A stretch of DNA of 64,000 bases from Hanleya hanleyi (Eukaryota; Mollusca; Polyplacophora; Lepidopleurida; Hanleyidae). The position numbers and the translations under genes are program-made. The DNA lies in contig JAVTVY010020548.1 of the NCBI GenBank assembly GCA_036873755.1, positions 18,343 to 82,342 on the forward strand, read 5' to 3'. This document shows, piece by piece, positions 24,400-37,398 of this stretch; positions within the stretch are counted from its first letter, which is position 1, and each line of letters starts with the position of its first letter. The notes below the pieces were generated by a model, which saw nothing but the letters and a program-made list of their open reading frames with translations, was not told where the DNA came from and did no database searches.

Positions 24400-24955
24400 T
24401 GAAGTAGAACATCCCTATACCCTAACGGTGAGCGGCCCTACGGGATGTGGAAAGACGTCATCGGTGATCAAATTCTTAGAAGAAGGGCCCTCAGTTATAC
24501 CCGTATAGTCTGGTGCTACAGCCAGTGGCAGTCCGCCTACGAAACTACAAGGTTACAGAACGTGAGCTTCGTCCCAGGGATTCCTCACGATGTCGATCAA
24601 GCGTATTTCTTCGATCCCAGGCAGACCAACGTGGTAGTGCTAGATGATGTGGTGAGTGCGACCTAGGACAATTCACACGTCGCCGACTCATCATCGGAAT
24701 CTGTCTGTCATCTATTTGACCCAGAATCACTTTCCTCAAGGGAAGGCGTCCAGAGATATTGCCTTGAACTTCCAATAATTTGTGTTGTTCTCCAATCCCA
24801 TAGACAGAGCACAAATCCGTGTGTTTGGTAGTCGAATTTATCCTCAGAACATCGCATGAGGCATTTCAAAACTTGATGGAGATGCAGATGGAGACGGGCA
24901 AATTATCTTCTTCAACCCTCAACAGAATGATGTCCGTCCATAGATGATCGACAAT
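24400..24955 (+). pseudogene. Broken A32/FtsK-type (packaging-like) ATPase of the TIR element
   Basis: Read in separate frames: Walker A SGPTGCGKTSSVIKFL at 24435-24480, then a frameshift near 24500, RIVWCYSQWQSAYET, a hydrophobic strand ending in acidic residues (NVVVLDDVV, Walker B), a stop at 24664, and further frames with a T-Q-N sensor-like motif near 24715. The spacing fits the P-loop ATPases found in Polinton-like and large-DNA-virus packaging modules. Frameshifts and stops make it non-functional. It sits just after a GTGGTGG microsatellite and upstream of the zinc-finger gene on the same strand. Family placement is from memory of motifs only. Confidence 0.6.
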
Positions 24956-24959
24956 GCAT

Positions 24960-25215
24960 AAGGCGTTGGGATAGGACGTTAATGTGTTGAGATGAGCGTT
25001 AAGGCGTTGAGACGGGCGTTAAGGTTTTAAGATAGAGCGTTGAGGCATTGAGACGGGCGTTAAGGCGTAACGACGGGCGTTGACGGGCGTCACTGCATTT
25101 CGATGGATTAGTGTCAATTCCATGGAATGTCTATAAAAATCAGAGCTTCTGGGCTATTTCACCAGGGCGTTGAAGCGTAGAGCTGGGCGTTGGCGGGCGT
25201 TACTGTCTATAAAAG
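24960..25215 (+). promoter_or_regulatory. Repeat-rich promoter-like region upstream of the zinc-finger ORF
   Basis: Short repeats of gttgagacgggcgttaaggc type (about seven), then two TATA-like boxes: tctataaaaatc at 25131 and ctataaaagc at 25206-25215, the latter about 50 bases before the ATG at 25261. A related stretch occurs at 37810-37925 in the second element. Confidence 0.5.
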
Positions 25216-25260
25216 CAAGCGTATTTTAAAAACGTGCACAGTCGATGTTCAACCACAAAC

Positions 25261-25446
25261 ATGGCTTATACATGCTCTGGGTGCGAACGAACGTTCACCA
25301 GACAATACGATATGATGCGACACCAGACGAATATACATGGGATTAAATACACCGAGGCACAAGAGACCGATGCAGATGCTGAGAATATACCGACCTTTAC
25401 CGAAACAGAGACTGCTAAAGTCTATCTACTGACACGGAGAGCTTGA
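25261..25446 (+). CDS. C2H2 zinc-finger protein of the TIR element, N-terminal part
   Basis: From ATG at 25261 the frame reads MAYTCSGCERTFTRQYDMMR, then a C-x2-C-x12-H-x4-H finger, then an acidic Asp/Glu/Thr-rich tail, with a stop at about 25446. A TATA-like box precedes it by about 50 bases. The next 150 bases continue in other frames with plausible coding texture (IFWDRIVHEAINTH), and 25594-25797 gives a further piece, so the gene is probably frameshifted rather than this short. DNA or RNA binding is expected from the finger; its role in the element is unknown. Confidence 0.5.
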   Translation: MAYTCSGCERTFTRQYDMMRHQTNIHGIKYTEAQETDADAENIPTFTETETAKVYLLTRRA

Positions 25447-25797
25447 CCTCTGATAGTCATCCTACATCCCATGAAAGTGAGAAAGAACCTATCTTTTGGG
25501 ATCGTATTGTGCATGAAGCTATTAATACTCACGCTACGGCGATCGAAACGGCGGACAGGATAACTTACAACAGGCGTACATCCAAATGCGCCCATGCATC
25601 AGGAAAACATCTATGAACGGTATAGTTTGCTAACGTTTGAAATGAAAGGCGACCCCACGCACAGGTACATCATGAAGACCAAGCGTCACTTGGAAGAGGA
25701 TATGGGGCTATCACCCACCAAGTCCATGCAAAATGCGATCAAAATGCGCAAGCAGCTGTTGCCGTTACAGTATCCTGGCCTGCCCTACGACGATTAG
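25447..25797 (+). pseudogene. C-terminal remnant of the zinc-finger protein gene
   Basis: Two overlapping frames. The second (25594-25797) reads HQENIYERYSLLTFEMKGDP and ends LPLQYPGLPYDD before TAG. A closely similar end, PGLPDDD before TAG, occurs at 37460-37490, followed in both places by about 200 bases of homologous 3' sequence. So this is a conserved gene end that has been frameshifted. Confidence 0.5.
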
Positions 25798-27190
25798 AAC
25801 AAACGGATCAGACCGAACATAGGCGAAGATTGAACTTTCTGAAATGGCGGTTTCTGATTGGACCAGAGCAGCCGAGAATACATCTAACGGGCAAGAACTA
25901 ATATGAGAGATGCAGCGCCAAATGGCGGCCTCTGATTGCACAGGAGTCTACGAGAATTGTAAACATACCCAATGCGGCTCCCCCAGCTTGGGTATGATGT
26001 AACATTGGAGAGAGTAAACTATATGAAAATTTATGAACGTGTTGATCTGTCTTTCTGTCATCTGCATGCCGGATAAAACAAGACCTTTATCTCCCCAAAC
26101 ACACTCCATTGCACCTCCGAAACTCCACTTTCTCTACTACTCCCAAGTGATTTATAAATAGAACAGATGTTTTCCCTGGTTTAGGGGTAAAGTCCGTTGT
26201 TTTGTTTTTTTTTCGGAGAAAACATGCACCCACCCATGACTTGATCGGCCTGTAGGCGCGCTTCACATGGATACCCTCTCCGGCCCCCAGCACAATCCCC
26301 TGTCTGTGCATGCGCAGAATGTTGAAAACGGACGACACACTAGTCCAATCGGATGGTCCCCCACGAGAGCTTCACGATGACATCTCATACGGCCCAATCG
26401 GACCACTATTGGCCCACCTCGATCCCAAAACGTCCATTCAAATACCCCTTTTCTACTGCGCATGCGCAGATATACACTATTCCCACCCCGCACCCATCCA
26501 GTTGAACGCTTACCCACGAGAGCTTCACGATGACACCTCACACAACCCAATCGGACCACTATGGGTCCACATAGACCCAAAAACGTCCACCACGATCTGC
26601 CTGCCTACTGCGCATGCATCATCAGAACTGTTCAACAAAAGTCAGCGCATGGCTTCGAGACCCCTCCCATCGTGTTCTACCGCTCGAGATGAAGAAAACA
26701 AGGGGTCACACCTCATACTGCAAATGTCCATGAGTGGGTTCCCCAGTGGTAGTAACATCGTCCAGTGCTCCAGAATGGACGTAACATGTTCAACTTAGAC
26801 CTGCCTGAACTTTTCAGCGAAAGTCAACCCATGATCTCGAGACCCCTACCATCGTGTTCTACACCACTATGGGTCCACATAGACCCCAAAACGTCCACCA
26901 CGATATGCCTGACTACTGCGCATGCATCATCAGAACTTTTCAACAGAAGTCAACGCATGGCTTCGAGACCCTCCCATCGTGTTCTACCGCTTGAGATGAA
27001 GAAAACAAGGGGTCACACCTCATACTGCAAATGTCCATGAGTGGGTTCCCCATTGGGAGTAACATTGTCCAGTGCTCCAGAATGGACGTAACATGTCCAA
27101 CTTAGACCTGCCTGAACTTTTCAGCGAAAGTCAACCCATGATCTCGAGATCCCTACCATCGTATTCTACTTCGCGAGACAAAGGAAACCA

Positions 27191-28335
27191 ATAGTAAAAT
27201 CCACAAAGAAAAAAAATAGAATAAATAACCACCCAAATACATAGTAGGAGAAGGTTAGCCCGAGGGAAATAGTCCAAGCTAATATTAGGGGGAAAGTTCG
27301 AAATGTGGCAAATAATAGAATACAGGGTTGCCATAGACAACATCTAGAGAAAAACTGTGCAATTTCAATACAGAGAGTGAGTAATGCTGACAGGTATAAT
27401 ATAAGCGTACTTTTTACTTAGAAATTCACCAGGAGAAAGAATACAGGTCAGCGATAGCTATTTGATAATAGGAACATCATGACATCTTGTCAGCATCGTT
27501 AGTAAGGGTTGACCCTCCTCTCTCTCAAAAAACTAGCTCGTGTGTTTATTTGTATTCTTACTTGGAGTTTGGTTCTAATCATGTTGTATAAAGAAGCTAT
27601 TTCAATTATGGTCGATGGCTGACTACTGTATGTAAAGAAGTGTCCCCAATAATCTACTTTTACCCCTCACGATATCGCCATCACTGACAAATATATTTGA
27701 ACCCAAGCTGATTTCTCGCAGGACTGAACCAGTTTCGAATGGCTTCAGCTAAACGTCAGCAAAAACATACGTATAGCAAGGCAAAGTTATACGATAGGTG
27801 TGGACAAAATGAGTTATGATTATTCAGGCCACTAATTGGCATGGTGAGTTGTACTAAATTACATAGCTATAGGTGTGATCAGCTGATAGACATGTGGATA
27901 CATAGGCATTTCTTTCTAGCCAATTAGATCAGATTAGACTAGATAACCTTTTTTGTTGGTAGAAACATATTCATAAAAAATATTAGCCAAAGGCTAGTCA
28001 ATCCGACTCGGCAGTCAAGTATTTTCAGACATATGAACACCAATGGCCTGATTATATCTCTGTTCATCTATATATCTCAGACTATCCACATATGATTGTT
28101 GAACCATCGGACCTTACCACATGAATGCAAAGGCAATAATAATTGCATGATATGATGATGCATTGTCAGCTTGTTGAGAACTTCTATGTCATGAAATTTA
28201 ACGCTGGTGTTTGAAGTTTGATGGACTGTTTATTCGATGTTTTATTATGTTAATGCGGTTAGGACCCATTGAGAATATTAAGCATTATGGCTCAGATCCG
28301 ACATTTAATATTCAGCCGTCATCCACAAAAGAATT
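27191..28335. other. Intergenic, nothing recognised
   Basis: Low-complexity-free AT-rich DNA between the TIR element and the minisatellite. No coding motif, RNA gene or repeat was seen. Confidence 0.5.
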
Positions 28336-31300
28336 AACATTATACCTACATTAACACTTACCACCAACTCTTAACATTCATTATACCTACATTAACACTT
28401 ACCATCAACTCCTAACGTTCATTATACCTACATTAACATTAACCATCAACTCTTAACATTCATTATACCTACATTAACACTTACCATCAACTCCTAACAT
28501 TCATTATACCAACATTAACACTTACCATCAACTCCTAACATTCATTATACCTACATTAACACTTACCATCAACTCCTAACATTCATTATACCTACATTAA
28601 CACTTACCATCAACTCCTAACATTCATTATACCTACATTAACACTTACCATCAACTCCTAACATTCATTATACCTACATTAACACTTACCATCAACTCCT
28701 AACATTCATTATTCCTACATTAACACTTACCATCAACTCCCTAACATTCATTATTCCTACATTAACACTTACCATCAACTCCTAACATTCAATATTCCTA
28801 CATTAACACTTACCATCAACTCCCTAACATTCATTATTCCTACATTAACACTTACCATCAACTCCCTAACAGGCATTATTCCTACATTAACACTTACCAC
28901 CAAATCCTAACATTCATTATACCTACATTAACACTTACCATCAACTCCTAACATTCATTATTCCTACATTAACACTTACCACCAACTCCTAACATTCATT
29001 ATACCTACATTAACACTTACCACCAACTCCTAACAGACATTATTCCTACATTAACACTTACCACCAACTCCTAACAGACATTATTCCTACATTAACACTT
29101 ACCACCAACTCCTAACATTCATTATACCTACATTAACACTTACCATCAACTCCTATCATTCATTATTCCTACATTAACACTTACCACCAACTCCTAACAT
29201 TCATTATTCCTACAACACTTACCACCAACTCCTAACATTTATTATTCCTACAACACTTACCATCAACTCCTAACATTCAATATTCCTACAACACTTATCA
29301 CCAATTCCTAACATTCATTATTCCAACAACACTTACCATCAACTCCTACCATTCATTATTCCTACAACACTTACCACCAACTCCTAAGATTCATTATTCC
29401 TACAACACTTACCACCAACTCCCTAACAGACATTATTCCTAAAACACTTACCACCAACTCCTACCATTCATTATTCCTACAACACTTACCACCAACTCCT
29501 AACATTCATTATTCCTACAACACTTACCACCAACTCCTAAGATTCATTATTCCTACAACACTTACCACCAACTCCTACCATTCATTATTCTTACAACACT
29601 TACCACCAACTCCTAAGATTCATTATTCCTACAACACTTACCCCCAACTCCTAAGATTCATTATTCCTACAACACTTACCACCAACTCCTACCATTCATT
29701 ATTCCTACAACACTTACCACCAACTCCTAAGATTCATTATTCCTACAACACTTACCACCAACTCCTAAGATTCATTATTCCTGCAACACTTACCACTAAC
29801 TCCTACCATTCATTATTCCTACAACACTTACCACCAACTCCTAAGATTCATTATTCTTACAACACTTACCACCAACTCCCTAACAAACATTGTTCCTGCA
29901 ACACTTACGACCAACTCCTAACATTCATTATTCCTACAACACATACCACCAACTCCTAACATTCATTATTCCTACAACACTTACCACCAGCTCCTACCAT
30001 TCATTATTCCTACAACACTTACCACCAACTCCCATACAGATATTATTCCTACAACACTTACCATCAACTCCTAACATTCATTATTCCTACAACACTTACC
30101 ACCAACTCCTAAGATTCATTATTCCTACAACACTTACCACCAACTCCCTAACAGACATTATTCCTACAACACTTACCACCAACTCCTATCATTCATTATT
30201 CCTACAGCACTTACCACCAACTCCTAACATTCATTATTCCTACAACACTTACCACCAACTTCTACCATTCATTATTCCTACAACACTTACCACCAGCTCC
30301 TACCATTCATTATTCCTACAACACTTACCACCAACTCCTAACATTCATTATTCCTACAACACTTACCACCAACTCCCTAACAGACATTATTCCTACAACA
30401 CTTACCACCAACTCTTAACGGGCATTATTCCTACATTAACACTTACCACCAACTCATAACAGACATTTTTCCTACAACACTTACCCTCAACTCCTAACAG
30501 ACATTATTCCTGCAACACTTACCACCAACTCTATAACAGACATTATTCCAACAACACTTACCACCAACTCCCTAACAGACATTATTCGTACAACACTTAC
30601 CACCAACTCCTAACGGCCATTATTCATACATTAACACCTACCACTAACTCCTAACAGACATTATTCCTACAACACTTACCACCAACTCCTAAAGATATTA
30701 TTCCTACAACACTTGCCATCAACTCCTAAAGACATTATTCCTACAACACTTACAATCAACTCCTAAAGACATTATTCCTATAACACTTACCATCAACTCC
30801 TAACTGACATTATTCCTAGAACACTTACCATCAAATCCTAAAGACATTATTCCTACAACGCTTACCACCAACTCCAAACAAACATTATTCCTACAACACT
30901 CATCATCAACTCCTAAAGACATTATTCCTACAACACTTACCATCAACTCCTAAAGACATTATTCCTACAACACTTACCATCAACCCCTAACTGAAATTAT
31001 TCCTACAACACTTACCATCAACTCCTAATAGACCTTATTCCTACAACACTTACCATCAACTCCTAAAGATATTATTCCTACAACATTTACCATCAATTCC
31101 TAAAGGTATTATTCCTACAACACTGACCACCAACTCCTAACATCCATTATTCCTACAACACTTACCACCAACTCCCTAACTCCAAAAGACATTATTCCTA
31201 CAACACATACCATCAACTCCTAACAGACATTATTCCTACAACACCAACCATCAAATCCTAAAGACATTATTCCTACAACACTCACCACCAACTCCAAACA

Positions 31301-32470
31301 AACATTATTCCTATAACACTCACCCTCACGGGCATTATTCCTACAACACTGACCACTCCTAACAGACATTATTCCTACAACATTTACCACCAACTCCTAA
31401 CAGACATTATTCCTACAACATTTACCACCAACTCCTAACATTCATTATTCCTACAACACTTACCACCAACTTCTACCATTCATTATTCCTACAACACTTA
31501 CCACCAACTCCTAACATTCATTATTCCTACAACACTTAACACCATCTCCTAACAGACATTATTCCCACATTAACACTTACCACCAACTTCTAACAGACAT
31601 TATTCCTACAACACTTACCATCAACTCCTAACAGACATTATTCCTACAACACTTACCATCAACTCCTAACAGACATTATTCCTACAACACTTACCACCAA
31701 CTCCTAACTGACATTATTCCTACAACACTTACCACCAACTCCTAACAGACATTATTCCTACCACACTTACCATCAACTCCTAAAGACATTATTCCTACAA
31801 CACTTACCACCAACTCCTAACGGGCATTATTCCTACAACAGTTACCACCAACTTCTAACAGACATTATTCCTACAACACTTACCACCAACTCCTAACGGG
31901 CATTATTCCTACAACAGTTACCACCAACTCCTAACGGGCATTATTCCTACAATACTTACCACCAACTCCTAACAGACATTATTCCTCAAACATTTACCAC
32001 CAAATCCTAACAGACATTATTCCTACCACACTTACCATCAACTCCTAAAGACATTATTCCTACAACACTCACCACCAACTCCTAACAGACATTGCTCCTA
32101 CAACACTTACCATCAACTCCTAACAGACATTATTCCTACAACCCTTACTCCCAGCTCCTAACAGACATTATTCCTACCACACTTACCACCAACTCCTAAC
32201 AGACATTATTCCTACAACACTTATCACCAACTCCTAACGGGCATTATTTCTACAACACTTACCACCAACTCCTAACAGGCATTATTCCTACAACACTTAC
32301 CATCAACTCCTAAACACATTATTCCTACAACACTTACCTCCAACTCCTAACACACATTATTCCTACAACACTTACCACCAAATCCTAACAGACATTTTTC
32401 CTACAACACTTACCACCAACTCCTAAAGACATTATTCCTACAACACTTACCACCAACTCCTAACAGGCAT
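28336..32470. repeat. 4.1-kb minisatellite, about 38-41-bp units, two subfamilies
   Basis: About 105 units of acacttaccaccaactccta followed by a cattcattattcct or cagacattattcct variant. From 28340 to about 29200 the units have cctacattaacac (longer form). From 29200 on, most have cctacaacac. Unit length changes break all frames except short ones. Confidence 0.96.
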
Positions 32471-33735
32471 AAGATGAAAATTTAGATGGGTTCCTGCAAA
32501 CGAGATCAGTCTACATTGATATAAATGCACCTTGTAGAATGATGTATATATTCTCCAGACCTGAATTATACCATAACCATGTGAGCAATGGTTAGTTGTT
32601 ACATTACTTATCTGTTCTTTGGATTTATTTATTTATCGGATTTAATACTTGCAACTCGCTCAACATCATTAATTCAGACATGGTCACTTTGTATCATTGT
32701 TCGGGATACAGAAATGTAACGGTGACAACCTTTGAATGACATTTAGATGTCAGCATCAATAGAAAACGAGGACTTAATTTATATTCAGGAAAACATTGAG
32801 TGAAAATAATATTTAACAACTGAATATTCAATTCCCTGTGAAGTTTATTGAGCTCGTTTTGTTGTGAGTGGTTCGGTAAACCTCCAAATTCCATGCATGT
32901 TAATAAATTAACGTTCTTACAAGTTGTTGCTTTTTGTTTGCGAAGGCTACAATGCTATTGCCAAAGTTGGAAGCAAATAAAGTTATAATTTCGAAACATT
33001 CGCGACTGCTCGGCCTATTCCGTCGAAGTCATATGACATCGCGCATTAATGGTGTAGGGATTTCACAGCTGTCAGCTGTAAACCTGTTCCGCTGGACACT
33101 TCAAGATGTGGGGCCCACTCACATAGTCCTCGCTGTATTTCTCCCTTATCATGAGATAAAAATATATATCTAAATGAATTGATTATTCCCGTTGATTCCG
33201 CTCCTGAAAGATCTCGTCTAATTTGAGGTGTTTCTCGGAGTTTCGGCGTGATACTGTGATTGGAAGAAGTTTCAACATGGATGCCAATATGGATTACTGC
33301 CAGTGCGGGTCGAGTCACTATATCCTATATTATAATACGATTAAACGCAACATTAAAAGATAGGTGGAAAAATATGCCGAAATACTGACAAGAAGTCATA
33401 TGACCCCACAAACAAATGTACCGACTGCATATTTCTAAAACATCACAAGAACCAAAAGTGATTTCATGTGATATTCAACTCCGACTTCCGCCTTACATGA
33501 AGTGCATAACCTTTCTTCCTTAGGGATATTCTTCCACCAGTCGATTTCAATGGGTGAATGGTGATTACTGGGTTTAATTTCAGCATAACTTTAGCTTGTT
33601 CAAAGGATAGAATATTCAGCTAATTTTAAAAATTCTTTTGAAGAGCTGCTTATTTGGTCTTGCCAGATTTGGTAATATACATCTTTCAAATTCTGTTTAA
33701 TTGCAGCCTTTTACCACCGTCTGATCCAGCCATAT
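32471..33735. other. Intergenic, nothing recognised
   Basis: Short frames on both strands without domain features. No RNA gene was seen. Confidence 0.45.
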
Positions 33736-33739
33736 ATGA

Positions 33740-35495
33740 GTAAATTTCAAATTACCAAACAAAGATTTGATAAACTTAAGCTCGATACAGTATAACTATT
33801 AAGTTGTCCAAAAACAAATTTATACATGAGAACACTAGTAACATTGCAATTCCCACTTATTACTTTACTCCAGTAATTAATCATTCTGGAATAGATCGAT
33901 ATTGCAAGTGGATATTGCCCTATTTCTCCATAGACCATATACGTCGGAGTACTAGTCCGCAAGTCTAATATTTGTTTTAGAAATTTGATCTCTGTTTGTT
34001 CAATAAGCGAAAGTTTTCATATCCCCAGATTTCACAGCCATAGTTCAGTTCAGTTCAGTTCAGTTGGTAGATCCCTCCTCTATATAGGAGCACCTCCGTA
34101 TAGGAGTACATATTAATATACAATCAATTGGAATCACTCAACATTTATAGCTCAACTATCGTGCTGTGAAGTGAACATTTATACAATCCTACAATTGGAC
34201 GAACTACTATCCTGAAAGTGCTGTGATAGTCTAACCATGCGGTGAGCTTCCTAGCGGTGTATGCGACGTACTACTGCGAGTGAATTTATATAGCGGTCAC
34301 TGAAAGACTCCCAGGTACTTTATTCCCCAAGTGCTTCCGCTGGCGAAGGTCTAGCGTAGCAACTAGTTCCACCATCAGTTCATATTACCCTTGACACCGA
34401 ATCAGTCCAGCGCCTTGTAAATAGGCGAGTATATATGTAAGCGACCACTGGCGAGGGGCGAACCCACGCCAGCTGTACTTCGGCAAAGACACGCTCACAA
34501 GTATATAAGTAGTCCGCAAGTCTAATATTTGTTTTAGAAATTTGATCTCTGTTTGTTCAATAAGCGAAAGGTTTCCATATCCCCAGATTTCACAGCCATA
34601 TATAAGTATCGGTTTTACAATTACGTCATATAATTTCCAAATGCAAACTTGGTGACAAATTTAAACTTTTTGATCTGCGAAGTACACTATAAAATGCCTT
34701 AGAAACCTGCTGAATATTGTTTATTTTATCGACTGTATAGAACGTCCTGTATTCATGAAATGAACAACCAGATAATTAAAACATCTAACCACTTCAACTA
34801 AGCTACCTTGACAGTAAAATATGTCATTTTTATACTTTCTTCCAAAAATGATTGCTTTGGTTTTCCTAGCATTAATTTTCAACTTCCATTTCACAATACT
34901 CAGCATTAACGTCTATAGGTTTCTGCAATCCCTTTTAGGTATCTGCGAACTGAACAGTGTCATCTGCATACAATAGTAACAAGATTTTCACATAATCTAG
35001 TGAATTTCTAAATCTGAACCAGTACAATTGTTCCAAAGAAAAATTCATCTAAGTCATTCACAAATATAGCAAAAATTAAGGGAGATAAATTTTCTCCTTG
35101 TCGTACGCCGCCTTACAGGGAAAAGTTTCGGACAGACTACCATTAATTTTGACACATGATTTAATATTTTGACACATAATAAATATTACATTAAACACTT
35201 TTCTATTAAAGCCAAAAGATAAAGCTTTTTTCCAAAGCCCAACTCCTCCAAACTGTACCAAACGCTTTTTCTAAATCCATGAAAGCACAGAAAAGCGGTT
35301 TTCGTTTAATTTTCGTAATTTGCACTAAACAATTTAGGCTAAATATGTGGTCTATTGTTGAACAACCTTTTCTGAATCCTGCTTGTGAATCCGATAGTAA
35401 ATTATTTTGTTCCACGAAGTCTGTAAGGCGTTTATTTATAACAGCTGTAAATAATTTTTCAACACAACTCAACGCTGATTATATGGCAAGATAGA
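33740..35495 (-). pseudogene. 5'-truncated, broken non-LTR retrotransposon (LINE) with reverse transcriptase
   Basis: Minus-strand frames give successive RT pieces: LSCVEKLFTAVINKRLTDF and QAGFRKGCSTIDHIF with the catalytic-fold AFMDLEKAF near 35270-35470; then FNVIFIMCQNIKSCVKINGS at 35076-35260; KINARKTKAIIFG at 34850; and the typical C-terminal VYGEIGQYPLAI and RMINYWSK near 33860-33930. Many stops and frameshifts. It is interrupted by an insertion (34043-34509). The superfamily (CR1/RTE/Jockey-like) cannot be settled by eye. Confidence 0.78.
33953..34600. repeat. 467-bp insertion in the LINE flanked by about 90-bp direct repeats
   Basis: The stretch 33953-34042 recurs at 34510-34600 (both agtccgcaagtctaatattt through cacagccata) with two or three differences. 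The intervening 34043-34509 starts with four ttcag units. The repeats are far longer than a normal target-site duplication. Confidence 0.75.
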
Positions 35496-36780
35496 TTGGG
35501 CAATGAAATATCTTCGATGACTTAGAAGCGTATACTCACTGAAAAAATGTTAACCGCTGATAGTTTTATTTATTTTACCTCTGAATAGCAGATTAAAGAA
35601 AGGCAATGCGAGTCAGCACTCGAGTTACGAATTTATCTGGTGAACGCTGTGTTTGCAAGACCTTTGCAGGTACGATCCAGCTTGGCCATCCATGGATGAT
35701 GGTGGTTCGGAACTGACTCCGATTGTTGTTGTCAACGATGAAGCGGGTCGCCTTTAGAGTGACACTCAAGTGAATAAACTTATAACAGATACGAAGTGTC
35801 ATATGATAATTATATGCGAGAAACAAAACATCGAAACTTCGACCCGAAGCGCCAGGCGGGTCATGGGGTTTGTACTTAGACCGATGTAGTCGTGCGTATC
35901 GAGTTGGTTAGGGAGCTATCTCCTAACAAAACCAATTAATGTATAATATAATTTAACCATGATTGGAAGGTTGATCAACTTGTTCGAATGCACCAAAAAA
36001 AGGTTTAAGAGTTCGCGTGATCTTGGTTGTGACAAGAAGCAATGTTTTGGGAATTGGGTCGGAACTGGCACTGGATCGGAACTGACGACGTGACTGTACT
36101 CCAAATTGTGTTTCCCTTAATAAGAATCTTCGCGTGATTCCAATGAGATAAACCCGATCCCGACAAAGCCGACAGTGTTAACGAAGTGTGTTGTTGTTGT
36201 TCCTGTTGTTGCTGTTACAGAGTATTGAGAAAATACCGAAAAGCGTATGCTTGAAGACAATGACATATTAACTGTTGAACTTCCAAACTAGTTTGTATGT
36301 ACCAGTCAACAAAGATAATTTGTAAAATTGTTCAAAATTCATTGTCAGCTATTCGCTTAAAAATGTATCGCTCTTACCAATATTTGAATGGTAACCTTTC
36401 TTTTTTTCTTTGTTTTGGAGCTCATTCCATATAGCACATTCCATATAGCACATTCCATATAGCACATTCCACATAGCACATTTTTTAGATTGATTTTTTA
36501 GAATGGTATAAAGTGTTCACTTCATTGTTGAGTTCCATACCTGAACGCTCAGCATGTATCATTTACACAAGTTCGGGAACTGATAGCACTGCACAGACAA
36601 TGTCGTTGTATTCAGGCAAACGCTTTCCAGCATTGTCCAAAATACTCTCTAGCAAATCCGTAATACTGAACAATAGTATTTTTGTCAAATGAATTTTCAT
36701 CTCCGTTTCTAGAGTATATTGTGTCTCATTGATGCTTTGTCATGGCGACGGACAATTGATGCCGGAATTAAGGGGAGGGG
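35496..36780. other. Intergenic; short 17-bp repeat at 36420-36482
   Basis: Four units of cattccatatagcacatt type at 36420-36482. Otherwise nothing recognised. A poly-G run lies at 36773-36790. Confidence 0.5.
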
Positions 36781-36846
36781 GGGGGGGGGATTTGAGTTAA
36801 TGTCACACTCAAGGTTGTTTCACTGATATGGTGACAGTCAGTTTGG

Positions 36847-37398
36847 TTGGTGAAGGAGAGCGTAGATATCCAGCCGGTCCCTAGCATTACTGGTTCGAGT
36901 CATAGGACTGACAACAACGCACATTTTCTGGAAGATGCGGTACATGTTCCTAGCGATCTGCTACATGAAGACCATCCAATGAGTGACATCTATCGGCGCC
37001 ATTGGCCCATGATACGGCAATGTTTCCACCCTCATCGCCCTATTCAAGATATCTACAATTTCCGACTGACCAACCTCGCTCGTCTACGCAGCTACGTGGA
37101 AGCCATCTTCAATGACCAAGATACGTCCTTCAAATTAAATCTGGCGTTTGGCTATATGCTGCAGCATAAGGAGACAGACCAAGTCCGATACTTTTACCCG
37201 AGCAGTAACATCCGGGTATTTGACCAACCGTTTACCATCACGGATAGGGCGTTGCTAGAGACGATGCTGAACCAAGTGGACCAATTGGATGCCTTGGAAT
37301 GGGCCCAACAACAACGTCCCACCACCAAGTGGATAGTGGAGAGGGTCACCAATGTTACGTTCTTCGTGATCAAGCTGACCGACCATCCCATCGGTTGA
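36847..37398 (+). CDS. Uncharacterised 183-aa protein of the second element
   Basis: Open from ATG at 36847 to TGA at 37398, with coding-like composition unlike the surrounding DNA. Landmarks: FKLNLAFGYMLQHKETDQVR, YFYPSSNIRVFD, RPTTKWIVERVTNVTF and DHPIG at the end. I recall similar proteins as orphan ORFs in mobile elements of marine invertebrates, often longer, so this is likely an N-terminal fragment cut by a deletion. No enzymatic motif is visible. The following 100 bases jump to the shared PGLPDDD gene end in another frame. Confidence 0.5.
   Translation: MVKESVDIQPVPSITGSSHRTDNNAHFLEDAVHVPSDLLHEDHPMSDIYRRHWPMIRQCFHPHRPIQDIYNFRLTNLARLRSYVEAIFNDQDTSFKLNLAFGYMLQHKETDQVRYFYPSSNIRVFDQPFTITDRALLETMLNQVDQLDALEWAQQQRPTTKWIVERVTNVTFFVIKLTDHPIG

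Larger units (their letters stand above)
23367..27190. mobile_element. 3.8-kb TIR-bounded element with ATPase and zinc-finger gene remnants
   Basis: Left terminal region 23367-24060 is inverted at about 26190-27190: atcgtattctac near the right end mirrors the gtaaaacacgat start, and ccaaaacgtcca units mirror tggacgttttgg. Each arm carries diverged tandem subunits with the palindrome tgcgcatgcgca. The right arm has an extra duplicated unit (26561-26860 and 26865-27165). Between the arms are plus-strand remnants: an ATPase (24400-24955), then a zinc-finger gene (25261-25797). Long TIRs plus a packaging-type ATPase recall Polinton-like or adintovirus-like elements; that assignment is inference. 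Confidence 0.65.

Noticed and set aside
29890..30459. 189-codon plus frame
   Set aside because: Lies wholly in the 4.1-kb minisatellite.
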